The notes below the pieces were generated by a model. The model was not told the DNA's origin. It saw only the letters and a list, made by a program, of their open reading frames with translations, and did no database searches. Shown piece after piece: positions 39,457 to 45,949 of a stretch of DNA of 45,949 bases; the stretch's first letter is position 1, and each line of letters starts with the position of its first letter. The translations under genes and the position numbers were made by a program. This DNA comes from an uncultured Spirochaetales bacterium (GTDB lineage Bacteria > Spirochaetota > Spirochaetia > Sphaerochaetales > Sphaerochaetaceae), in NCBI GenBank assembly GCA_944390865.1, contig CALXRC010000017.1:1-45949 (forward strand), given 5' to 3'.

Positions 39457-40812
39457 TTAAGGAGTGTACTTTGTCAGCATTTCGATCCAGCTTCCGACAG
39501 TGAAGGAAACTGATGCGCAGTAGGAAGGATCCTCGATGACGAGCCTGTTCTCTGAAAGCCACCAGTCGCCGCCGCGGTCATTGAGTGCAGGATAGATCAC
39601 TGTGACGCCGTCTTCTGCCATGCCGCCGGTCTGGTGCTCGTAAATGGCTTCTGTCTCAGCTGCCACGTTCGGGTTGGATGAATATCCTCCGATATCCTTG
39701 CCCCAGGCGGAGAAGCCGTCAGCTGTGTTGACCATGTAGGCGATGAATGCGCAGGCTGTCCATGGAAGCGGAGAGTTGTCGGTGACGAAGAGGTAATGGC
39801 AGTAGCCGAAGCCGCCGAAGCCGACATAATCATCATTGTATGCTGCGATGTCGACATTCTTCTTGGATACTGTTGCAGACTCTTCAACGCTTCTGAGCTT
39901 GGAGTAGACGATAAGTCCGAACTGATCTGTTGCAGATGCAGAGACGAGCGTGTTGCAGATAGGTCCGTCATCTGTCTGTGCGTTGTAGCTCTCGACCCAG
40001 AGCTTGATCCATGCAAGGGCATATGCTCCGTTCTCGCCGAGTCCGAGATCCTGTGCATCGGATGCGACTTCGTCAATTGTCGGCTGGAAGACTGCCTTCT
40101 CCTCATCTGAAAGGGCATCGAAAGCTTCCTTCAGCTCTGCTGCGTATACATCTTCTGTAAGCATGTAGAGGAAGTTCTTTCCGACGATCTCTGAGTCAAT
40201 GTCCATGAAAAGTCCATGCTCGCCAGGTGCTACGAAGTCCCATACGTTGTTGTATTCCTTGGCGCCTGTGTTGTTGTACATGAAGACCTTGTTCAGTGTC
40301 TGCAGCGGAAGGTAGCCTGTGTATTCATCAGCTGTCGTTCCGTTTGCCTCTGCCCATTCTTTAGGAATGAAGGTGTCGAGGATGCCTGTCCTGACCATCT
40401 TGCTCTCAATCTGGTTGCCGTCCTGGATCAGAGTCATTGCAAAGGTTCCTGTCTCCTTCAGGCTGTCAGCTGTGAGCTGGTCAAAGATCTTGTTGTTCTT
40501 CGGCTGCTGCCACTCATAGTTGAGCGTGTATGTAGGATCGATTGACTGCAGATAGGCAATGAAGAGAGGAAGGGCAGTGTTTCCGCGGCTTGAGTTTCCG
40601 ACGCCGTAGAATGTCGCTCCGTTTGACTCTTCAATGGCCTTCTTTGCCAGTTCTTCCATTGTCATTGTCTCTGCCTGCTGTATAATCTGCTGTACAGGGG
40701 ACAGTTCACCGGAAGCTGCCTGAGTGCTTTCGCTGCCTCCGTTTGCGAAAACAGGAGTCAGAATGCAGAGGCAGAGGGCCAGTGCAATAAGCATTTTTGC
40801 GAGTTTTCTCAT
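39457..40812 (-). CDS. ABC transporter substrate-binding protein
   Basis: 451 residues. Signal peptide MRKLAKMLIALALCLCILTP then VFA with likely cleavage before NGGSES; no lipobox Cys at that site, so it is periplasmic or differently anchored. Two-lobed binding protein of the iron/polyamine-like class judging by its partners: residues such as FMYNNTGAKEYNNVWDF and LPWTACAFIAYMVNTADGFSAW are in keeping with family 1/6 binding proteins. Aromatic-rich surface (many Trp and Tyr) is compatible with an organic ligand. Start ATG 40812 follows GGAGG. First gene of the operon. A plausible promoter is TTTACA (40866-40861) - 18 - TACAGT (40842-40837). Confidence 0.88.
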   Translation of the reverse strand: MRKLAKMLIALALCLCILTPVFANGGSESTQAASGELSPVQQIIQQAETMTMEELAKKAIEESNGATFYGVGNSSRGNTALPLFIAYLQSIDPTYTLNYEWQQPKNNKIFDQLTADSLKETGTFAMTLIQDGNQIESKMVRTGILDTFIPKEWAEANGTTADEYTGYLPLQTLNKVFMYNNTGAKEYNNVWDFVAPGEHGLFMDIDSEIVGKNFLYMLTEDVYAAELKEAFDALSDEEKAVFQPTIDEVASDAQDLGLGENGAYALAWIKLWVESYNAQTDDGPICNTLVSASATDQFGLIVYSKLRSVEESATVSKKNVDIAAYNDDYVGFGGFGYCHYLFVTDNSPLPWTACAFIAYMVNTADGFSAWGKDIGGYSSNPNVAAETEAIYEHQTGGMAEDGVTVIYPALNDRGGDWWLSENRLVIEDPSYCASVSFTVGSWIEMLTKYTP

Positions 40813-41011
40813 TTCTTTTCCTCCTTTTGTAAAGAAACTGTAAAGTTAGGGTAAACTCTGTGTAAATTCTAACACACAAATATTTGAAGATGGAAAAAAA
40901 ATGACCAAAGGTGACATTCCTATGCACAAAGGGGTGGGAATGTATAAGCTGAACTTTAATTACAAAAATAGCATTTTCTGATATTAAAAGGATTTATGAG
41001 GGAAATAATAC

Positions 41012-41041
41012 TTGCATCCGCATCTGTGATGCCTCTATAAT
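41012..41041 (+). promoter_or_regulatory. Promoter of secreted-protein locus 2
   Basis: TTGCAT (41012-41017), 18 bases, TATAAT (41036-41041), about 55 bases before the ATG at 41097. It does not carry the TTATGNCATAA element of locus 1. Confidence 0.75.
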
Positions 41042-41096
41042 TACTAAGCTGTAAAAGGGTTAAAGGTTAAACGGAAAATCAGCAGGGAAACAAAGC

Positions 41097-41644
41097 ATGT
41101 TTAAGAGAAGGTCTGCCATTCTGATTCTCATCTTCGCATTTCTAGTGGGGGGGGGTATCTAAATTCTGAAGCGATAAACACCTATTTCAGTTATGTGACT
41201 GAAAAGTTCACTCCCGATCCTGTCCTTGAAGTCTATTTCTCCCAGACGCCTGAAGCATCATCTGATCCAAATTTCACAACTGCACTAATAACTGACCCAA
41301 GCAGTACCACACCGCTTTATTATCTGATCATCAACACAAACTCAGCCCGGGATACAACAGTCTCATTCTCGCCATTTGTTCCATCTTCTCCTGCATCTGG
41401 TTCGATTTCATATACCGTTTCAATGCATGAATTCGAGAACAATCCGTCTTCTGATAAGCCAATTGGTTCATGCGATATTTCCGGCACCTCTGGCGCCATA
41501 ACAATGTATGGGCCAAATATGACATTCGGGACTCCTGTCAGATATGTTTACAGCTTCATTTATAAATTCGAAGAGGCTGATATCAGCAATGCAAGTCCTG
41601 GAACATATGAATCGACTGTCACTGTGACAGTGAACGGAGGCTGA
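41097..41644 (+). pseudogene. Secreted beta-rich protein, locus 2 member 1, phase-variable and out of frame here
   Basis: ATG 41097 opens a signal peptide MFKRRSAILILIFAFLVGGG that hits a run of nine G (41147-41155) and stops at once (I, TAA). With ten G, or seven, the frame would continue YLNSEAINTYFSYVTEKFTP and then join the long open frame to 41644, giving about 182 residues. That body has the family features: FTTALITDPSSTTPLYYLIINTN, and the end NASPGTYESTVTVTVNGG. So this is one intact gene switched off by a homopolymer length. The frame starting at GTG 41195 alone would lack a signal peptide and has no ribosome site. An assembly or sequencing error in the G-run would look the same. Confidence 0.8.
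41147..41155 (+). repeat. Poly-G tract, nine G, in the signal-peptide coding region
   Basis: Nine consecutive G inside the codons after FLV. Change by one base decides whether the downstream frame is read. The window holds no other G-run of comparable length that I noticed. Confidence 0.9.
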
Positions 41645-41646
41645 GT

Positions 41647-42291
41647 ATGAGGAAAATGATTGCTCTTCTCCTGCTTCTGACCGTATCTGTGACTTTATTT
41701 GCTGCAGATTCTGCAACCGGCAGTTTTCAGATATCTGCTCGCAAGCCTACCATGTCAACAGAAACAGGAACCTATACTGCCACAATATACAATACATATG
41801 GAGCTGCTGGATTGGACCCAGAAGAAGGAACATTCTTGAGTCCTGGAACGCAGATACTTGTAGATCTGGCCAATATGCCGGCTGGCGGAAACGGTGCCGA
41901 TCATGTCCCTCTCTTTGATGTCAATGTGACTGGTGACTATATCCCGGCCAATATGGAACTCACTCTTTATCTCAGGCCCTTTATCAATATTGATGACTCA
42001 TCAGCTGTTCCTGTCCCTGTTCATTTCCTGTTTGACTGGAAATACACAACAGCTGAAGGGCCTGTGATAGACAGTGACAGTGAAGAAACTGAAGTTGATC
42101 CTGAAAGTGTGAGCTCTGCTGTTGGCGATGCCAAAACAATCACTATCCCTGTCGGCGACAGCCCAGAGGCAGGACAATTTGATTTTACTCTTTCTGTGAA
42201 CATCAACCGCCTGAAAAGCAGCCCAGAGCCTGTTTCCGGTCAGACTTACGTCATGACGCTGGATGCTGTTCTGACAATTGATGGAGAGTAG
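41647..42291 (+). CDS. Secreted beta-rich protein, locus 2 member 2
   Basis: 214 residues; ATG 41647 three bases after the preceding stop, with GGAGG in that gene's end. Signal peptide MRKMIALLLLLTVSVTLFA before ADSATGSFQ. The mature part includes LFDVNVTGDYIPANMELTLYLRPF and an acidic DSDSEETEVDPES linker, and ends NINRLKSSPEPVSGQTYVMT with LDAVLTIDGE. The terminal strand is a looser fit than in the other members. GC content is near that of housekeeping genes. Co-transcribed with its neighbours; if translation coupling matters, the upstream poly-G state may affect it. Function unknown. Confidence 0.85.
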   Translation: MRKMIALLLLLTVSVTLFAADSATGSFQISARKPTMSTETGTYTATIYNTYGAAGLDPEEGTFLSPGTQILVDLANMPAGGNGADHVPLFDVNVTGDYIPANMELTLYLRPFINIDDSSAVPVPVHFLFDWKYTTAEGPVIDSDSEETEVDPESVSSAVGDAKTITIPVGDSPEAGQFDFTLSVNINRLKSSPEPVSGQTYVMTLDAVLTIDGE

Positions 42292-42295
42292 TGCA

Positions 42296-42901
42296 GTGAA
42301 GAAAAGTATTATGATCATTTTAATCAGCTTTGCTGCAGTGTTTTTGCTGAGCGCCGCAGACGGTCAAAAAGAATGGTTCGTCATAACAAATCATTTAGTT
42401 TATCCTGATGATCATATTGATTTGATAGTAAAGCAGGATGCTTTAATCACAATGATAATAAAAGAGATACCTTCCAATAATTTTTCTTCAACGGAGGGTA
42501 TGCCTTTTTATTTAAATGGAGAAGATGTTTCTCCAGAAACTACGGTAAATTCATCTCATGGCCGTAAAATTGCAACATGGAATCTGACGTCTAATACTTC
42601 AGACATTGATGTTAAAGTCACAGCAGGCTCTTTATCTCATTCTACTGGGAAAACTGTTGATTATGTTCTCTGGTTTGATACGCAGTATGACAATTCAGGA
42701 ACAGATATCGGATTTGAAGTTTCATCAGCAAACACATTCGAAGGTAGTTTGTACTCTGGTGAGAGTATACCTGATACTGTGAGTTTTGAAGATAACGGTA
42801 TTTACTTTAAGCTGGCTGATGATATATCAGATGATTCTTATCCCGTAGGAGATTATACAGCTAATGTGACGATTGAAGTGACCTATGGAGGAGATTTATG
42901 A
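42296..42901 (+). CDS. Secreted beta-rich protein, locus 2 member 3 (AT-rich)
   Basis: 201 residues from GTG 42296, nine bases after GGAG; ATG 42281 would be an alternative with no ribosome site and would place residues before the signal peptide. Signal peptide VKKSIMIILISFAAVFLLSA. Body beta-rich, with WNLTSNTSDIDVKVTAGSLS, and end YPVGDYTANVTIEVTYGGDL, a close match to the shared terminal strand. The DNA is clearly AT-richer than members 1 and 2. Starts four bases after the previous stop; overlaps the next gene by ATGA. Confidence 0.85.
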   Translation: MKKSIMIILISFAAVFLLSAADGQKEWFVITNHLVYPDDHIDLIVKQDALITMIIKEIPSNNFSSTEGMPFYLNGEDVSPETTVNSSHGRKIATWNLTSNTSDIDVKVTAGSLSHSTGKTVDYVLWFDTQYDNSGTDIGFEVSSANTFEGSLYSGESIPDTVSFEDNGIYFKLADDISDDSYPVGDYTANVTIEVTYGGDL

Positions 42902-44211
42902 AGCTTTCAAGAAAACTGTTCTCCTTTATTATTGTTTTTCTGCTGTCAAACAGCTTTGTCTTTGCATTTTCGATAACACCTGGTGAAGCAAATAGTAATG
43001 TAGATTTATCAAACAGTTTTGGCATTTATAGCTGCCTTGGAAATCATGAATCGACCGAACCCACGCTTTCTGGTTATGACCGGCAAATAATTGCAAAAAT
43101 TGATTTGTTAAGTGGTGCGCAGGATGAAAAAATCACTATAGAGTTCCCTGCTGATATGCAATATGAGTACAAGAAAGATGGAATAACAGGAAGTTCTTAT
43201 TTCCCCTATGGCATTGAACTTGTTTATCGTCAAAAATGGGAAATACCTTGGTACATTGTAGCTCTTGGGATTTTTATTGGGGGGATTCCGGATACGATAG
43301 AAACTATTTCTGAATACACGTATTTGGGACAATATCATAATGGAAGCAGCGGTGATACTTCTGCTACATTTAATATCTCATACGAAAAAAACATGTCGAA
43401 AGATATAATAAAGTCAAACTTCATATTGAATTCTTTGTTTTTGAGATTATTTTCCCATTTTGGAGAAAACCAGAGCTATGATGATTACTTAGATAGCCTA
43501 TTTAGTGAGTATGGAGTAATTGGCTCTCTTGCAGAGGTCTATATTGATGTTGTTCTGGTCCTGCCTGATGATTATACGGACGATAGTCTTTTATATGCTG
43601 AAAACAATGAGTATGTAAGCTCTTTCACTGTCAATGATGAAGAAATATTTGAATTTTGTGCAAATTATTATAATATAAATAAATATATTGAAATGTCATT
43701 AAATGTTCAAGGAAACCACAATGCGAAGAACATTAATCTGAGTGATGATACTATTTTTACTGCCGATGGTATATCCGTTGGAACTTATGAATATACAGTG
43801 ACAGAGAAGAGCAATATGCCTGAAGATTTTGTAAACGCTGATTCAGCTTTCTATGCATTCCTCTCTTCTTCTCAGAATTCGACAGATACCGCAGCAGAAA
43901 AATTTACTCTATCTAACAGTGATGCAAGCTTTTCTTTCCCGTATGAGGCTGGCATCAAAAAAGGTCTTGGCAGTACAGTCTGGTATGATGGAACAAATCA
44001 TATTGCAGCTGGTTCCAGTTCTGTAGATGTCCTTAATTTCTTAGTGGAAGGAAATGCAAATACAGGGGGTTTGTTTAATCCTTCAGTTGTCTCCTATTCT
44101 GACGGAGGTTCTGTTATGTTCAGACTGGATAAGTCTGAGGTAAATGTTGATCAGATTCCCCCCGGCACCTACACCTCCACAATCTACTTCCATGTAGTTG
44201 CCAACCTTTAG
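42898..44211 (+). CDS. Large secreted protein, locus 2 member 4 (AT-rich)
   Basis: 437 residues, twice the size of its neighbours. Signal peptide MKLSRKLFSFIIVFLLSNSF then VFAFSITPGEAN. Around residues 110-130 a hydrophobic stretch (WEIPWYIVALGIFIGGIPDT) may be a membrane anchor or buried strand. The last 80 residues repeat the family ending: VMFRLDKSEVNVDQIPPGTY then TSTIYFHVVANL. It could be a larger tip or anchor subunit of the same set, by position last in the operon; this is speculation. AT-rich DNA. Followed by a GC-rich terminator. Confidence 0.83.
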   Translation: MKLSRKLFSFIIVFLLSNSFVFAFSITPGEANSNVDLSNSFGIYSCLGNHESTEPTLSGYDRQIIAKIDLLSGAQDEKITIEFPADMQYEYKKDGITGSSYFPYGIELVYRQKWEIPWYIVALGIFIGGIPDTIETISEYTYLGQYHNGSSGDTSATFNISYEKNMSKDIIKSNFILNSLFLRLFSHFGENQSYDDYLDSLFSEYGVIGSLAEVYIDVVLVLPDDYTDDSLLYAENNEYVSSFTVNDEEIFEFCANYYNINKYIEMSLNVQGNHNAKNINLSDDTIFTADGISVGTYEYTVTEKSNMPEDFVNADSAFYAFLSSSQNSTDTAAEKFTLSNSDASFSFPYEAGIKKGLGSTVWYDGTNHIAAGSSSVDVLNFLVEGNANTGGLFNPSVVSYSDGGSVMFRLDKSEVNVDQIPPGTYTSTIYFHVVANL

Positions 44212-44234
44212 TTTTATTTAAGCCCATTATTATT

Positions 44235-44284
44235 CCCCGGCCAGTTCCCTCAAATAACCTTCTCATGGGCGGCCGGGGTTTTCA
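44235..44284 (+). terminator. Rho-independent terminator of locus 2
   Basis: CCCCGGCC (44235-44242) pairs with GGCCGGGG (44271-44278), followed by TTTTCATTTC. The loop is 28 bases. Confidence 0.75.
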
Positions 44285-44339
44285 TTTCTTCTCCAGTATA
44301 CAGCAGAAAGCTGTGTCTGGAATCATATTTCTTTCTCTC

Positions 44340-44368
44340 TTGTAAGATCAGGCTGATCCGGGTAGCAT
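44340..44368 (+). promoter_or_regulatory. Promoter of buk
   Basis: TTGTAA (44340-44345), 17 bases, TAGCAT (44363-44368), then ten bases to ATG 44379 with no Shine-Dalgarno site: a very short leader. Confidence 0.5.
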
Positions 44369-44378
44369 CTTTCCTGAT

Positions 44379-45473
44379 ATGAGAGTGCTTGTAATCAACC
44401 CGGGCTCAACATCAACAAAGGTCAGCGTCTTTGATGATGAGACAGCCCTGTTCACAAAGAGTGTGTTCCATGATGCACCTGTGCTGCTCCAGTACAGGAC
44501 AACAAATGACCAGCTTCCATTCAGAAAGCAGGTAGTGCTTGACCTGCTTGCTGAGCATAATATCCCGATAGAGTCAGTCGATGTCTTTGTCGGGCGCGGC
44601 GGGTGTGCCTGTTCTCAGCCTGAAGGCGTGATGGTGATTGACCGGGCACTGTACTGTGATACCCGCGATGACAAGGGCGGCAGCGATCATCCTGCCAAGC
44701 TTGGCGTCATGATGGCCTATGATTTCGCCCTGGAATACGGCAGGCCTGCGTTCACCCTTAATCCGACTAATGTTGATGAGTTTGATGATGCCGCGCGCAT
44801 CACGGGCATTAAAGGCGTGTACCGCAGGGCCCAGTCTCATGTACTGAACCAGAAGGGCATTGCGAGGCTGCATGCGTCGAAGCTTGGAAAGAAGTATGAG
44901 GAGTGCTCTTTCATTGTCTGCCATATTGACGGCGGAATCACTGTTGCCGCCCACAGAAACGGACGCATGATTGACGGTACGGAAGGAGCTGGAGGCGACG
45001 GCCCCTTCACTCCGACGCGCCTTGGCAGCATCCCTGTGATGGAAGTCGCAAGGTATCTTGAGACACATGAGCCGCAGGAGCTTGAGGCAATGTGCTCGCG
45101 CTCCGGAGGCTTTGTCAGCCACTTCGGCACCTCCAATGCTGATACTGTTCACTCCCTTGTGCTTGCAGGAGATGAACATGCATCCCTTGTCTGGCAGACT
45201 ATGATCTACCAGATCTGCAAGTCAGTCGGGGCCATGGCAACTGTGCTGGAAGGAAAGGTTGACGCAATCCTGCTCACAGGCGGCCTTGTGCGCTTTGATG
45301 ATATTATTGACGGCATACGCAGGCGCTGTGAGTGGATCGCTCCGGTCTCTGTCTATAAGGGAGAGGTTGAGCAGGAGGAGCTTTGCTTTGAAGTGCTGAA
45401 AGTCATGCGGGGTGAGAAAAAGGCAAACATGTATACGGGCAGGCCCGTGTTCTCAGGCTTCAGCTGGGACTGA
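44379..45473 (+). CDS. buk: Butyrate kinase (branched-chain fatty-acid kinase family)
   Basis: 364 residues of the ASKHA acetokinase superfamily. N-terminal phosphate loop VLVINPGSTSTKVSVFDD; FVGRGGCACSQPEGVMVID, DDKGGSDHPAKLGVMMAYD, FIVCHIDGGITVAAHRNGRMID, EGAGGDGPFTPTR and ILLTGGLVRFDDI are the butyrate-kinase motifs. It converts butyryl phosphate plus ADP to butyrate plus ATP or acts on branched-chain acids. No phosphotransbutyrylase (ptb) gene is in the window. It has no close operon partner and almost no leader. Confidence 0.95.
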   Translation: MRVLVINPGSTSTKVSVFDDETALFTKSVFHDAPVLLQYRTTNDQLPFRKQVVLDLLAEHNIPIESVDVFVGRGGCACSQPEGVMVIDRALYCDTRDDKGGSDHPAKLGVMMAYDFALEYGRPAFTLNPTNVDEFDDAARITGIKGVYRRAQSHVLNQKGIARLHASKLGKKYEECSFIVCHIDGGITVAAHRNGRMIDGTEGAGGDGPFTPTRLGSIPVMEVARYLETHEPQELEAMCSRSGGFVSHFGTSNADTVHSLVLAGDEHASLVWQTMIYQICKSVGAMATVLEGKVDAILLTGGLVRFDDIIDGIRRRCEWIAPVSVYKGEVEQEELCFEVLKVMRGEKKANMYTGRPVFSGFSWD

Positions 45474-45779
45474 AACAGTCCTTCATCATCTGGATGAAGG
45501 CCATAGCTTCTTCCTTCTCACAGGTTCTGGAGCGGTAGATGCCATAGGACAGCACGCTGCTGTTCCTGACCGGAATGCAGCGCACTGACTGCCCTTCAGC
45601 CAGTGCGGGACCGGGAATGAGGCCAATGCCGAAGCCAGCTTCAGCAAGGACACTCACGCCTTCAATCGAGTCAGCCAGGATAATGTTCTTCGTGCTGTGT
45701 TCCTGAATCATGCGGTGCAGAAGATCATCGACTGACGGCGGGCAGGTGTGCGGATTTGATATCACAAGCGGCCGAGAGG
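45460..45779 (-). pseudogene. C-terminal remnant of a LysR-type regulator
   Basis: About 105 residues match only the end of a LysR effector-binding domain: HRMIQEHSTKNIILADSIEG, VSVLAEAGFGIGLIPGPALA, and AMAFIQMMKDCF at the C-terminus. The winged-helix DNA-binding domain and most of the sensor domain (normally about 300 residues in all) are missing; the similarity stops near 45777, where an unrelated plus-strand frame starts. The frame stays open to 45840 but is not LysR-like there. Converges on buk with a 14-base overlap. Confidence 0.75.
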
Positions 45780-45812
45780 ATGAGAAGGCCTTCGATGAAG
45801 GAGAAGTGCACG

Positions 45813-45949
45813 ATGCGCTATGATGTGCGCACTGTGACACTGAGAGGAAGTCAGCTGACCTTCAGCACCTGTGACAAGAGGATAAGGACAATCATATCGA
45901 TTCCTGAGTTCTTCACTGAACGTTATCCTGATTCAGAAGGATGGAAGCA
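45813..45949 (+). CDS. 5' part of an unknown gene leaving the window
   Basis: ATG 45813 lies nine bases after AAGGAG; ATGs at 45780 and 45795 are in the same frame. The frame is open to the window end: MRYDVRTVTLRGSQLTFSTC, then DKRIRTIISIPEFFTERYPD and SEGWK. No family recognised. It begins where the LysR remnant loses similarity, so it may be part of inserted DNA. Confidence 0.4.
   Translation, partial: MRYDVRTVTLRGSQLTFSTCDKRIRTIISIPEFFTERYPDSEGWK

Overview
The window looks like part of a chromosome of an anaerobic, probably host-associated spirochaete. No rRNA or other marker gene fixes this. The evidence is overall gene content and protein style: HtpG, CstA, butyrate kinase, a FabK-type fatty-acid operon, many small secreted proteins with relaxed signal peptides, and a poly-G tract of the kind known from treponemes. 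A Sphaerochaeta/Treponema-like lineage is my inference. Base composition is near 50% GC in housekeeping genes and clearly lower in several of the secreted-protein genes. I found no tRNA, rRNA, CRISPR array or intact insertion sequence.

Layout. 1-1520: a scarred region with three copies of the C-terminal tail of an Rpn/PD-(D/E)XK-type gene, a 150-bp direct repeat, and an AbrB-type antitoxin whose PIN toxin is cut off after 34 residues. 1535-5983: htpG, an MscS channel, rlmE and a rhomboid protease. 6091-9489: four secreted proteins behind a cluster of TTATGNCATAA-like sites, followed by a beta-helix lipoprotein (10226-11872). 12231-18485: adenosine deaminase, an ankyrin protein, pspC/pspA, rsmI, a TrmH-family methyltransferase and a Lon-like protease. 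18938-24974: CstA, a DUF1538 membrane protein with a tandem PII-like partner, a PutP-type symporter and a TIGR04076 protein. 25096-27708: an SPL-type radical SAM enzyme overlapping a MagIII-like glycosylase, a broken ATPase gene with a 15-bp tandem repeat, and an FMN reductase. 27829-35533 (minus): a complete fatty-acid elongation operon, acpP-fabK-fabD-fabG-fabF-fabZ, ending with an acyl-CoA ligase and a carboxyltransferase. 35942-40812 (minus): an ABC importer of binding protein, fused permease, and an ATPase with a very large insertion. 41097-44211: a second locus of four secreted proteins, the first of which is switched out of frame by a run of nine G. 44379-45949: butyrate kinase, a LysR remnant and an unknown gene leaving the window.

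How the parts work together. The two secreted-protein loci, 32 kb apart, encode proteins with the same plan: an N-terminal signal peptide, a beta-rich body and a last strand of the form (P/A)G-x-Y-x-A/S-x-V-x-V. This suggests a variable surface or fimbria-like set. One locus carries a repeated palindromic promoter element and the other a slippable poly-G tract, which would give two separate ways of varying expression. This is the most interesting candidate system in the window. A second theme is promoters whose -10 box lies only 6-10 bases before the start codon (add, lon-like, rsmI, rlmE, buk), implying leaderless or nearly leaderless mRNAs.
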